Assembly (NCBI GenBank): GCA_900316645.1
Contig: ONDP01000006.1
Span: 1-64,000, forward strand
Length of the DNA: 64,000 nucleotides
Origin: an uncultured Prevotellaceae bacterium
GTDB taxonomy: Bacteria > Bacteroidota > Bacteroidia > Bacteroidales > Bacteroidaceae
Direction of reading: 5' to 3'
Shown here piece after piece: positions 24,752 to 32,578 of the stretch (the stretch's first letter is position 1; every line of letters starts with the position of its first letter). The translations under genes were made by a program, and so were the position numbers. The notes under the pieces were generated by a model, which was not told where the DNA came from, searched no databases, and was given only the letters and a program-made list of their open reading frames with translations.

Positions 24752-25150
24752 ATGAATAAAGCATTAAAGGAATTCTTTGCCAATAAAGAGGCTATCGGAG
24801 AGATGATTCGGTTCGCCATTGTGGGTACACTGGTGACAGCTATCCATTATGGGGTGTACTGGTTGCTGCAACTGGTGATGAATGTGAATATAGCATGGAC
24901 TGCAGGCTATATTGCCGGATTCATCTTCAACTATTATATGAGCGCCTACTATATCTTCCGCAAGAAGACGTCGGCTAAGAACGGAGCCGGCTTCAGTTTG
25001 GCACACATTGTGAACTACCTGTTGCAGATGTTTTTGCTGAATTTCTTCATCTGGATAGGCATGAGTGCCGAGCTGGCACCAGTGGGTGTTTATGCAGTCT
25101 CGATTCCTGTGAATTTCCTGCTGGTTAGGTTTGTATTTAAAAAGATGTAA
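24752..25150 (+). CDS. GtrA-family membrane protein
   Basis: 132 residues from the ATG at 24752; the upstream ATG at 24725 lies before the promoter -7 box and is unlikely. Four hydrophobic segments (about 15-35 FAIVGTLVTAIHYGVYWLL, 40-60, 75-95, 103-127) and the start RFAIVG...Y are typical of GtrA/DPMS-related flippase-like proteins, thought to help move lipid-linked sugars across the inner membrane. It precedes argR on the same strand by about 100 bp but with separate promoters, so the adjacency may carry no meaning. Confidence 0.85.
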   Translation: MNKALKEFFANKEAIGEMIRFAIVGTLVTAIHYGVYWLLQLVMNVNIAWTAGYIAGFIFNYYMSAYYIFRKKTSAKNGAGFSLAHIVNYLLQMFLLNFFIWIGMSAELAPVGVYAVSIPVNFLLVRFVFKKM

Positions 25151-25191
25151 GCAGCTAACAGGAAAAATTATGCAAAAAAGTAGAGAAAATG

Positions 25192-25223
25192 TTTGGGTAT
25201 ATGCAATAAATTGTATAATTTTG
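25192..25223 (+). promoter_or_regulatory. argR promoter with ARG-box-like palindrome
   Basis: TTTG (25192-25195), 20-bp spacer and TAATTTTG (25216-25223) match the Bacteroidetes -33/-7 promoter. The spacer carries TGCAATAAATTGTA (25202-25215), an imperfect palindrome similar in form to ArgR boxes (TGAAT-W4-ATTCA). TGAATAAATATA follows at 25234. Autoregulation by ArgR is the natural reading, not proven. Confidence 0.55.
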
Positions 25224-25251
25224 CACCGCCAATTGAATAAATATACCAAAC

Positions 25252-25728
25252 ATGAAGATAAAAAACAACCGATTGGAGGCGCTCAGAATGATTATTTCCA
25301 GCCATGAGTTGGGTAGTCAGGAGGAGTTGTTGCAAGCCCTGAAGAACGAGGGTTTTTCGCTGACACAGGCTACGCTAAGCCGTGACTTAAAGCAGTTGAA
25401 GGTGGCCAAGGCTGCCTCGATGCGTGGCAACTATGTGTATGTGTTGCCCAACGACACGATGTATAAGCGGGTGAGCACGCCACACAGCGTAAAGGAGATG
25501 ATGCAGGTGCCTGGTTTTCTGAGCATCAATTTCTCGGGTAACATGGGGGTCATTAAGACGCGCCCTGGTTATGCGAGCAGTATTGCATATAATATTGATA
25601 ATAATCATATAGAAGAAATAATAGGTACGATAGCCGGCGACGACACGATCTTTATCGTCATCAAACAGGGTGTGACGAAGGAAGAGGTGATTAGTGCGTT
25701 GAGTGAAGTGGTGCCGAATATGAAGTAA
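25252..25728 (+). CDS. argR: Arginine repressor
   Basis: 158 residues, normal length for ArgR. The N-terminal winged helix (1-70: RLEALRMIISSHELGSQEELLQAL, ATLSRDLKQLKVAK) binds ARG boxes. The C-terminal domain (about 85-155), including GVIKTRPGYASSIAYNID and GTIAGDDTIFIV, forms the hexamer and binds arginine at the subunit interface through the GDDT motif. It heads the arginine gene cluster, and its promoter carries ARG-box-like sequence. In family members it represses biosynthesis when arginine is abundant. Confidence 0.95.
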   Translation: MKIKNNRLEALRMIISSHELGSQEELLQALKNEGFSLTQATLSRDLKQLKVAKAASMRGNYVYVLPNDTMYKRVSTPHSVKEMMQVPGFLSINFSGNMGVIKTRPGYASSIAYNIDNNHIEEIIGTIAGDDTIFIVIKQGVTKEEVISALSEVVPNMK

Positions 25729-25777
25729 TTGAGAAGTGAAAAGTGAAAAGTGAAAAGTGAAGAATTGAAGAATTGAA

Positions 25778-26374
25778 ATGGAAGAAAACAAAATACAAGT
25801 AGTGGTGGCAGGTCCTGAGCATGAGGTTTATGTAGATACGATTCTGCAGACGATTGCGGACGCTGCCAAAGTGCGTGGTACGGGTATCGCCAAGCGTACA
25901 CACGAATATCTGGCAACAAAGATGAAGGAGGCCAAGGCTGTGATTGCCCTGAGCGGCGACCGCTTTGCCGGATTCAGCTACATCGAGACATGGGGCAATA
26001 AGCAGTATGTGACGACGAGCGGTCTGATAGTTCACCCAGACTTTCGCGGACTGGGTGTGGCTAAGAAGATCAAGGATATGACCTTTTCGTTAGCTCGTAC
26101 ACGTTGGCCTCACGCAAAGATTTTCTCGCTGACCAGCGGTGCTGCTGTGATGAAGATGAATACGGAGTTAGGCTACCAGCCTGTGACCTTTGCCGACCTG
26201 ACTGACGACGAGGCTTTCTGGCGTGGTTGCGAGGGTTGTGTGAATGTGGATGTGTTGCATCGTACGGGGCGCAAGTACTGCATCTGTACGGCTATGCTCT
26301 ACGATCCCGAAGAACATCTGCCTGCCAAGATTCCCGAAGAGGTGATAGAGAGAATCAAACAATTAGATTCTTAA
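25778..26374 (+). CDS. GNAT acyltransferase, predicted N-acylglutamate synthase of the arginine pathway
   Basis: 198 residues. A GNAT fold with the acyl-CoA loop VHPDFRGLGVAKKI (about 88-101) and YIETWGNKQYVTTSGLIV before it. Position between argR and argG suggests it makes the first intermediate. Bacteroidetes use N-succinyl intermediates (see argF'), so the substrate is probably succinyl-CoA with glutamate; this is inference from context, since classical ArgA and ArgJ are not seen here. It is separated from argR by a short run of AGTGAAA repeats, and from argG by a shared 18-bp element. A general acetyltransferase cannot be excluded. Confidence 0.7.
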   Translation: MEENKIQVVVAGPEHEVYVDTILQTIADAAKVRGTGIAKRTHEYLATKMKEAKAVIALSGDRFAGFSYIETWGNKQYVTTSGLIVHPDFRGLGVAKKIKDMTFSLARTRWPHAKIFSLTSGAAVMKMNTELGYQPVTFADLTDDEAFWRGCEGCVNVDVLHRTGRKYCICTAMLYDPEEHLPAKIPEEVIERIKQLDS

Positions 26375-26393
26375 AGGTAATAGTAAATAGTGC

Positions 26394-26411
26394 ATAATTT
26401 GCTACCGCCGT
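26394..26411 (+). repeat. 18-bp shared leader element, copy 1
   Basis: ATAATTTGCTACCGCCGT lies upstream of argG. Identical copies are at 32557-32574 and 33587-33604. A related word (ATAATTTTGCACCGCC, 25215-25230) covers the start of the argR transcript. Confidence 0.7.
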
Positions 26412-26442
26412 AGAGAAATAAAAAGTAAAAAGTGAAAAAGAT

Positions 26443-27645
26443 ATGGCAAACAAGAAAGTAGTAGTAGCATTCAGTGGTGGATTGGACACCAGCTACACAG
26501 TGATGAAATTAACCCAGGACGGCTGGGATGTATATGCTGCATGTGCCAATACTGGCGGATTCAGCGCAGAACAGTTGAAAACGAACGAAGAGAATGCCTA
26601 TAAGTTGGGCGCCAAGGCTTACGTGACGCTCGACGTGACACAGGAGTATTACGAGAAATCGCTGAAATTCATGATTTTCGGTAATGTGCTGCGTAACAAC
26701 TGTTATCCTATCTCAGTGAGCTCAGAGCGTATCTTCCAGGCTATTGCCATAGCACGCTATGCCAAGGAGATTGGTGCAGACGCCATTGCTCACGGATCGA
26801 CAGGTGCCGGCAACGACCAGATCCGTTTTGATATGACATTCCTCGTGATGGCTCCTGGTGTGGAGATTATCACATTGACACGCGACAAGAAACTGACACG
26901 TAAAGAGGAGGTTGATTTCCTGAACGAGCACGGATTCTTTGCCGACTTCACTAAACTGAAGTATTCGTATAACGTAGGTATCTGGGGAACCAGTATCTGT
27001 GGTGGCGAACTGCTCGACCCCACACAGGGACTGCCTGAGGAAGCCTATTTGAAGCATGTTACCAATCCAGAGAAGGAGTCGCTTTTGAAGATTGAGTTCG
27101 AGAAAGGTGAGATAGTGGGTGTGAACGGTGAGAAGTTCACCGACAAAGTAAAAGCTATTCAGAAGATTGAGGAGATTGGTGCTTCTTATGCCATCGGCCG
27201 TGATGCCAATGTGGGCGACACCATTATCGGTATCAAGGGCCGTGTAGGATTCGAGGCTGCTGCTCCGAAACTGATTATCGAGGCACACCGTCTGTTGGAG
27301 AAATCGACGCTGTCGAAGTGGCAGCAGTACTGGAAAGACCAAGTGGCCAACTGGTATGGTATGTTCCTGCACGAGAGTCAGTACTTGGAGCCAGTGATGC
27401 CCGATATTGAGGCTATGTTGACCAGCAGTCAGCGCAACGTGACGGGTACTGCTATCCTGAAGCTCCGTCCTTATGGTTTCGAGACAGTGGGTATCGACTC
27501 TGTCAACGACCTGACCAAGAGCAAGCTCGGTGAGTACGGAGAGACGCAGACCGGTTGGACTGCCGACGAAGCTAAGGGCTTCATCAAGGTATCCAGTACC
27601 CCATTGCGTGTGTACTATGGGATACATAAGGACGAGAAGAGGTAA
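26443..27645 (+). CDS. argG: Argininosuccinate synthase
   Basis: 400 residues, full length. The P-loop-like ATP pyrophosphatase motif VVAFSGGLDTSYTVMKL lies at residues 7-23, and GSTGAGNDQIRF (about 117-128), the citrulline/aspartate-binding region, follows. It joins citrulline and aspartate using ATP in the penultimate step of arginine synthesis (cytoplasm). Upstream lies the 18-bp leader element; argC begins 56 bp downstream, after a palindromic repeat. Confidence 0.95.
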   Translation: MANKKVVVAFSGGLDTSYTVMKLTQDGWDVYAACANTGGFSAEQLKTNEENAYKLGAKAYVTLDVTQEYYEKSLKFMIFGNVLRNNCYPISVSSERIFQAIAIARYAKEIGADAIAHGSTGAGNDQIRFDMTFLVMAPGVEIITLTRDKKLTRKEEVDFLNEHGFFADFTKLKYSYNVGIWGTSICGGELLDPTQGLPEEAYLKHVTNPEKESLLKIEFEKGEIVGVNGEKFTDKVKAIQKIEEIGASYAIGRDANVGDTIIGIKGRVGFEAAAPKLIIEAHRLLEKSTLSKWQQYWKDQVANWYGMFLHESQYLEPVMPDIEAMLTSSQRNVTGTAILKLRPYGFETVGIDSVNDLTKSKLGEYGETQTGWTADEAKGFIKVSSTPLRVYYGIHKDEKR

Positions 27646-27647
27646 AG

Positions 27648-27675
27648 CCTCCCCCAACCCCTCCAAAAGGAGGGG
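27648..27675. repeat. GC-rich palindromic repeat element (single arm)
   Basis: A C-rich tract followed by CCCCTCC-AAAA-GGAGGGG forms a short hairpin directly after the argG stop. The same element in a doubled inverted form interrupts argF' at 37824-37887. Confidence 0.8.
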
Positions 27676-27701
27676 TGAACAATCATATAAACATTGTATT
27701 T

Positions 27702-28664
27702 ATGAAGATAGGTATTTTAGGTGCGGCAGGTTATACGGGTGGAGAACTCATACGCCTGCTGATTAACCACCCGGAAGCAGAGATTGTGTTTGCTAATTCG
27801 GAGAGCAACGCAGGCAATCTGGTATCGGATGTTCATGAGGGATTGATGGGCGAGACTGATTTGCGTTTTACATCAGAAATGCCATTCGACCAGGTGGATG
27901 TTGTTTTCTTCTGCTTTGGGCACGGGAAGAGCGAGCAGTTCCTCAAGGAGCATACCATTCCTGCCAATGTAAAGATTATCGATTTAGCTCAAGACTTTCG
28001 TATCAAGGGCAGTCACGACTATATCTACGGTTTGCCCGAGACACATAAGGACATCATTGCCGGCTGTCAGCATCTGGCTAACCCCGGGTGCTTTGCCACG
28101 TGTATCCAGTTAGCCATGTTGCCTGCTCTGAAGGCTGGTATTATCAGCGGCGACATCCACGTGAACGGTATTACAGGAAGTACGGGAGCTGGTCAGAAGC
28201 CTGGAGCAACGACTCATTTCTCATGGCGCAACGATAATATCTCGGTTTATAAGACATTCACCCATCAGCACTTGCTGGAGATCAACCAAACGGTGCAGGA
28301 GCTGTGTCCTGGCTATGATGGACGCGTACTCTTCATTCCCCAGCGCGGTTGTTTTGCAAGGGGCATCTTCGTCACCGCTTATGCCAAGTGCGACAAGACC
28401 ATCGAAGAGGTACAGCAGATTTATACCGACTATTATAAAGATGCCGCCTTCACCCATTTCGTGACCAAGAGTCCAGATATGAAACAGGTAGTGAACACCA
28501 ACAAGGCAGTGGTGTATGTAGAGAAATACGAAGACCAACTCCTGATGATTTCCTGCATCGACAACCTGTTGAAAGGTGCTGTAGGTCAGGCTGTTCAGAA
28601 CATGAACATCATGTTCGGAATCGACGAGAAGGCAGGACTTAATCTGAAAGCCTCAGCGTTTTAA
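27702..28664 (+). CDS. argC: N-acyl-gamma-glutamyl-phosphate reductase
   Basis: 320 residues from the ATG at 27702, which gives the standard N-terminus MKIGILGAAGYTGGELIRLL with the NADP-binding GxxGxxG; an upstream ATG at 27675 is less likely. The catalytic Cys lies in NPGCFATCIQLAMLPAL (about 129-145), and GITGSTGAGQKPGATTHFSWRNDNIS is the substrate segment. It reduces N-acylglutamyl phosphate to the semialdehyde. A terminator built from AGTGAAA repeats follows at 28700. Confidence 0.95.
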   Translation: MKIGILGAAGYTGGELIRLLINHPEAEIVFANSESNAGNLVSDVHEGLMGETDLRFTSEMPFDQVDVVFFCFGHGKSEQFLKEHTIPANVKIIDLAQDFRIKGSHDYIYGLPETHKDIIAGCQHLANPGCFATCIQLAMLPALKAGIISGDIHVNGITGSTGAGQKPGATTHFSWRNDNISVYKTFTHQHLLEINQTVQELCPGYDGRVLFIPQRGCFARGIFVTAYAKCDKTIEEVQQIYTDYYKDAAFTHFVTKSPDMKQVVNTNKAVVYVEKYEDQLLMISCIDNLLKGAVGQAVQNMNIMFGIDEKAGLNLKASAF

Positions 28665-28713
28665 GGAGTGAAAAGTGAAAAGTGAAAAGTTAAAAGAGAG
28701 GAGTGAAAAGTGA
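28665..28713. repeat. AGTGAAA 7-bp repeat tract
   Basis: Tandem (AGTGAAA)n with variants after argC. Similar tracts lie at 25732-25763, 32531-32556, 32976-33003 (inverted), 33571-33588, 37313-37332 and 43009-43045, always between genes. Confidence 0.8.
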
Positions 28714-28730
28714 TTTTCGCTCCTTTTTTC
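28700..28730 (+). terminator. argC terminator built from the 7-bp repeat
   Basis: GGAGTGAAAA (28700-28709), GTGA loop and TTTTCGCTCC (28714-28723), one G-T pair, then six T. One arm is the intergenic AGTGAAA repeat itself, showing how the repeat became part of a terminator. Confidence 0.85.
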
Positions 28731-28782
28731 ATTTTTGCATTAAAAAAAAGAAAAAAATATTGGTGTTTAAGATAATTTTTCC

Positions 28783-28790
28783 TATCTTTG
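28783..28790 (+). promoter_or_regulatory. Promoter of the 2-TM protein gene
   Basis: TATCTTTG with TTGGTG about 18 bp upstream; 56 bp before the ATG at 28847. Confidence 0.65.
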
Positions 28791-28846
28791 CAAATGTAAC
28801 CTCAATGAGGAGACCTAAACTTTAATATTAAATCTATTGTAGGAAA

Positions 28847-29455
28847 ATGATAAAGGAAGCCAATGACCATGTTCAACTGTACCCCGACGGAAAGTACCGA
28901 TGGGTGTATGAAGTGAATATGCTGACTAACTACTCCATATTATTTGATGTGTGGAAGGTGTTGGGAATCAGCATGGGCATCATTGTCCTATTGTTTGTTG
29001 TCATTGCGATTTTTGATGGCGACTGGGACTCTCTCGCCGGTATGGCTCCTGTATTGGGTGTTGTCGCTTTGGTGATGTTAGTTCTGGGGTTAATTGGTTA
29101 CTTTATATACGCAGCCATCTCTGGATGGAAATACGCAGTACTCTTTATCATGGATGAGAAAGAAGTGGTACATCAACAGATGCCTAACACAGTAAAGAAA
29201 GGTCAACTCATCGGGGCTTTAACCATATTGGCTGGTTTGGCATCGGGGCGCCCAGGAACTGTGGGCACTGGCATTTTGGCGCAATCGCGCATGTCGATGA
29301 TTTCCACTCTTGCTGATGTTGAGCGTTTGATTCCATGTAGAAGAATGAATCTGATTAAGGTAAACCAACGCTTCGCCAAAAATCGCATCTACGTCAACGA
29401 CGAAGACTTCGACTTCGTTTACAACTTCCTTCTTACGAATTGCAAAAAATCTTAA
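28847..29455 (+). CDS. Hypothetical membrane protein with two TM segments
   Basis: 202 residues. Two hydrophobic segments (about 39-60 ISMGIIVLLFVVIAIF and 72-95 VVALVMLVLGLIGYFIYAAI) form a hairpin, followed by a 100-residue cytoplasmic part whose sequence (KYAVLFIMDEKEVVHQQMP ... FDFVYNFLL) suggests a PH-like beta fold with a final helix. A Gly/Ser-rich stretch in between (GLASGRPGTVGTGILA) is notable. No family name recognised. Its own promoter precedes it. Two small secreted proteins follow on the same strand. Confidence 0.6.
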   Translation: MIKEANDHVQLYPDGKYRWVYEVNMLTNYSILFDVWKVLGISMGIIVLLFVVIAIFDGDWDSLAGMAPVLGVVALVMLVLGLIGYFIYAAISGWKYAVLFIMDEKEVVHQQMPNTVKKGQLIGALTILAGLASGRPGTVGTGILAQSRMSMISTLADVERLIPCRRMNLIKVNQRFAKNRIYVNDEDFDFVYNFLLTNCKKS

Positions 29456-29495
29456 ACCATAAAAATAATTATTCACTAACTAAACCGAAACAATT

Positions 29496-29900
29496 ATGAA
29501 GAAGTTATTATTGACATTAGTAGCATTGTTGGCATTGGTAACTACTGTTAAAGCACAGAATATCGTGCAAGTTAACAGCGGAGAATTACGCCAACTATGT
29601 GTAGGTGAGGGACAAAGGGCCTATCATAAAGTGATGGCAAAATTCTGCTATTACAAGCCAGGCGGTCGTGTTGCCGCTGGACAGAAAGTTAAAGCATGGG
29701 TTGACGACCGTGATGCCACTCTTTGGGGACACAATAACACTGATACGGATGACCTTATTGTCTATGTTAAGTATGTAGACAAGAATGGCAAGGAGTATAA
29801 AATCTACCCAAGACTCCCCAAAGGTACTTTACCCAATCATAATGCACAAAAGCTTGCGTCAAATGCCTCATACGTCATTGAGGTAGGATGGGGAAGATAA
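29496..29900 (+). CDS. Small secreted protein 1
   Basis: 134 residues with a clear signal peptide (MKKLLLTLVALLALVTTVKAQ), then about 113 mature residues containing the single Cys pair C-V...F-C-Y, a lysine-rich region and KVKAWVDDRDATLWGHNNTDTDDLIVYVKYV. Family unknown. It starts 40 bp after the 2-TM gene. The next gene has almost the same first 30 bases and signal peptide but a different mature part, so the signal region was likely copied. Confidence 0.65.
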   Translation: MKKLLLTLVALLALVTTVKAQNIVQVNSGELRQLCVGEGQRAYHKVMAKFCYYKPGGRVAAGQKVKAWVDDRDATLWGHNNTDTDDLIVYVKYVDKNGKEYKIYPRLPKGTLPNHNAQKLASNASYVIEVGWGR

Positions 29901-29937
29901 TTTACAGGGCTTTATTATTCACTTAATACATACAATT

Positions 29938-30312
29938 ATGAAAAAGTTATTATTGACATTAGTTGCACTCTTTGCCATGAGCATGAGTGTTTGTGCACAG
30001 GAAGGTCCAAAAATTTGGCAAGGTGGACCAGGTAAGAAATATGTAGATCGTAGTACGTTGAAGAAGCGTGCTTTAAACTACCACTTCATCATTAACGACA
30101 AGTCTTCTGATGTATATCTTGCCAAATACAAGGGCAAGAAGTGTTGGTTCGGCGGTGCTACCGGCAAGGACAATATGGGATACTTCGATGAGAGCATCAC
30201 CTATTCAGAGAAGGATATTATTGAGAAGGAAAACATTCCTACCCGCAGTTCTTCGGATCCCTTCAACGTAGACACCGGCAAGAAGAAGAAAAAGGACAAG
30301 AAAAAGAAGTAA
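29938..30312 (+). CDS. Small secreted protein 2
   Basis: 124 residues. The signal peptide MKKLLLTLVALFAMSMSVCA is nearly identical to that of the preceding gene; the mature protein (QEGPKIWQGGPGKKYVDRSTLKKRAL...) is unrelated and ends in a Lys/Asp-rich tail (KKKKKDKKKK). A good terminator follows 25 bp after the stop. Function unknown. Confidence 0.65.
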   Translation: MKKLLLTLVALFAMSMSVCAQEGPKIWQGGPGKKYVDRSTLKKRALNYHFIINDKSSDVYLAKYKGKKCWFGGATGKDNMGYFDESITYSEKDIIEKENIPTRSSSDPFNVDTGKKKKKDKKKK

Positions 30313-30337
30313 TTGTTTTGAGTTCCAAAATCACGAT

Positions 30338-30372
30338 ATGACGGCAAGTTGAAAGACGTGCCGTCATTGTTT
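30338..30372 (+). terminator. Terminator after the secreted-protein genes
   Basis: ATGACGGCA (30338-30346) and TGCCGTCAT (30359-30367) form a perfect 9-bp stem with a 12-nt loop, followed by TGTTTT. Confidence 0.85.
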
Positions 30373-30384
30373 TAAAGATAGTTT

Positions 30385-30590
30385 TTCGCTCGATTTACAC
30401 TACCTTTGAGACAAATCTCGAAGGTACTTTCGCTCGAAAATGAAAAGAAAACAAGTTTTTCTTTTGCATTTTGCTCACTTATTCGTCCTTTGAGGCAAGC
30501 CTCGAAGGTAGGCTGCATCTCGGAAAAACAAAGAAAAACTTGTTTTCCTTTGGTTTTTCGCTCGATTTGCACTACCTTTGCAGAGTTTTA
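30385..30590 (+). promoter_or_regulatory. Tandem promoter/palindrome repeats upstream of argD
   Basis: Three segments of about 86 bp begin with TTTTTCGCTCGATTT or similar and run into TACCTTTG. The first (30401-30408) continues as an imperfect palindrome TACCTTTGAG acaaat CTCGAAGGTA. The second (30487-30508) has CCTTTGAGGC aa GCCTCGAAGG. The third ends in a perfect -7 box (30583-30590) that serves argD. The first -7 box is also perfect. A related copy is at 21108-21207. Confidence 0.6.
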
Positions 30591-30609
30591 ACGTTAAGAC
30601 TTAGCAAAG

Positions 30610-31746
30610 ATGAAATTATTCGATGTTTATCCCCTGTTCGACGTGAATATCGTGAGAGGAGAGGGATGCAAGGTTTGGGATGACAAAGGTCAGGAATATC
30701 TGGACCTGTACGGAGGACATGCAGTGATCTCGATAGGTCACTCCCATCCCCATTATATCAAGAAAGTGACGGAGCAACTTGGCAAGATTGGGTTCTATTC
30801 GAATTCAGTCGTGAATAAGTTGCAGGTGGAGTTGGCAGAACGACTGGGACGCATCAGCGGCTACGACGACTATCAGCTGTTTCTGATTAACAGCGGTGCC
30901 GAGGCCAACGAGAATGCACTGAAGCTGGCTTCGTTTACCAATGGCCGTACCCGTGTGCTATCGGCAGAGAAAGCCTTCCACGGACGTACTTCGCTGGCCG
31001 TTGAAGTGACTAACAATCCGAAGATTATTGCGCCCATCAACAATAACGGACACGTCACTTACCTGCCTCTGAACGACCTGAATGCATGGGAGGAGGAGTT
31101 GCAGAAGGGCGATGTGTGTGCCGTCATCCTGGAGTGTATTCAGGGTGTAGGAGGCATTAAGATGGCTACTTCGGAATTTGCCCAGGGACTGGAGAGACTG
31201 TGCAAACAGCATAACACCGTGCTGATTTGTGACGAGATACAGTGCGGCTACGGACGAAGCGGAAAATTCTTTGCCCACCAGTGGCTTGGCATCAAGCCCG
31301 ACATCATCACCGTAGCCAAGGGTATTGCCAACGGTTTCCCCATGGCAGGCGTATTGATTTCACCAGATTTCGAACCCGTTTACGGACAGTTGGGTACCAC
31401 CTTTGGTGGCAACCACCTGGCTTGTGCTGCAGCGCTGGCTGTGCTGGACGTCTTCGAGGAAGAGAATCTGGTAGAGAATGCCCGTGAGGTAGGCAATTAC
31501 CTGATGGAAGAATTGAAGAAGTTAGACAACCCCCATATTCAGGACATCCGTGGACGTGGTCTGATGATTGGTATCGACCTTGACATCCCCCATAAGGATG
31601 TGCGTCAGCCACTGATTTACCAGGAGCACTGCTTCACCGGCTGTGCAGGAACCAACATCCTGCGTCTGCTCCCACCGTTGTGTCTGACCAAGGACGAGGT
31701 TGACCTGTTTATTACGAAACTAAAGAAAGTATTAGCAACATTATGA
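30610..31746 (+). CDS. argD: N-acylornithine aminotransferase
   Basis: 378 residues, class-III PLP aminotransferase. It has SGAEANENALKLA (PLP phosphate site), LICDEIQCGYGRSGKFFA (Asp that holds PLP nitrogen), and the Schiff-base Lys in DIITVAKGIANGFPMAG (about 237). It uses glutamate to aminate the N-acylglutamate semialdehyde, here probably the succinyl form (gene context). It starts 20 bp after its promoter -7 box and overlaps proC by 4 bp (ATGA), so argD and proC are co-translated, linking arginine and proline synthesis. Confidence 0.95.
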   Translation: MKLFDVYPLFDVNIVRGEGCKVWDDKGQEYLDLYGGHAVISIGHSHPHYIKKVTEQLGKIGFYSNSVVNKLQVELAERLGRISGYDDYQLFLINSGAEANENALKLASFTNGRTRVLSAEKAFHGRTSLAVEVTNNPKIIAPINNNGHVTYLPLNDLNAWEEELQKGDVCAVILECIQGVGGIKMATSEFAQGLERLCKQHNTVLICDEIQCGYGRSGKFFAHQWLGIKPDIITVAKGIANGFPMAGVLISPDFEPVYGQLGTTFGGNHLACAAALAVLDVFEEENLVENAREVGNYLMEELKKLDNPHIQDIRGRGLMIGIDLDIPHKDVRQPLIYQEHCFTGCAGTNILRLLPPLCLTKDEVDLFITKLKKVLATL

Positions 31747-32531
31747 AGATAGCAATGATTGGCGCTGGTGCCATGGGTGGTGCCACCGTAGAAGGACTCA
31801 TCAAGACGGGGAAATACAACAACGAAGAAATTATCGTTGCCGACCCCTCGCGTGACTGTCGTGACCATTTTGCCGCACTGGGCATTACGGCAACTCCCAG
31901 CAACCAGTTGGCAGCACAGGGTGCTGACGTGGTTTGTGTGTGTGTAAAGCCCTGGTTGGTAGAGCAGGTGCTGAAAGGAGTCAAGGATGTGCTGGACTAT
32001 AACAAGCAGATTCTGATAGTCATTGCCGCCGGTGTAAAGTCTGACGATATCAAGAGTTGGATGGACAAAGCAGGCAGCATGATTCCCACCTTCCTGATTA
32101 TTCCCAACATCGCCATTGCCCACCTGCAGTCGATGACCTTCATTGTTCCAGCTATTGCGGCAGAGGCGCAACACACGGAGAAAGTGAAGGCATTGTTCGA
32201 CCAGATGGGACAGAGCATCATAACAGACGAGCAGCATCTGGCAGCAGGTACTACCCTCGCCTCCTGTGGTATTGCCTATGCCATGCGTTATGTTCGTGCT
32301 GCATCGGAAGGTGGTGTAGAACTGGGATTCAAGGCGGATGATGCCAAGCAGATAGTGATGCAGACCATGAAGGGTGCTGTGGAACTGCTGCAAGCCAGCG
32401 GACTGCATCCTGAGGCAGCCATCGACCTGGTAACCACCCCCGGTGGAGTCACCATCAAAGGTCTTAACGAAATGGAACATGCCGGATTCACCTCGAGTGT
32501 GATAAGAGGACTGAAAGCAGGAGCTAAGTAA
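31743..32531 (+). CDS. proC: Pyrroline-5-carboxylate reductase
   Basis: 262 residues. Rossmann NAD(P) motif IGAGAMGGATVEGL (residues 5-18) and the family signature near the end (VTTPGGVTIKGLNEME, about 225-240). It reduces pyrroline-5-carboxylate to proline. Overlap of 4 bp with argD. Proline pathway partners proB and proA are 3 kb downstream. Confidence 0.95.
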   Translation: MKIAMIGAGAMGGATVEGLIKTGKYNNEEIIVADPSRDCRDHFAALGITATPSNQLAAQGADVVCVCVKPWLVEQVLKGVKDVLDYNKQILIVIAAGVKSDDIKSWMDKAGSMIPTFLIIPNIAIAHLQSMTFIVPAIAAEAQHTEKVKALFDQMGQSIITDEQHLAAGTTLASCGIAYAMRYVRAASEGGVELGFKADDAKQIVMQTMKGAVELLQASGLHPEAAIDLVTTPGGVTIKGLNEMEHAGFTSSVIRGLKAGAK

Positions 32532-32556
32532 GGGAATAGTGAATAGTGAAAAGTGA

Positions 32557-32574
32557 ATAATTTGCTACCGCCGT
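32557..32574 (+). repeat. 18-bp shared leader element, copy 2
   Basis: Identical to 26394-26411, here preceded by AGTGAAAAGTGA and followed directly by the four-helix-bundle gene. Confidence 0.7.
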
Positions 32575-32578
32575 AAGT

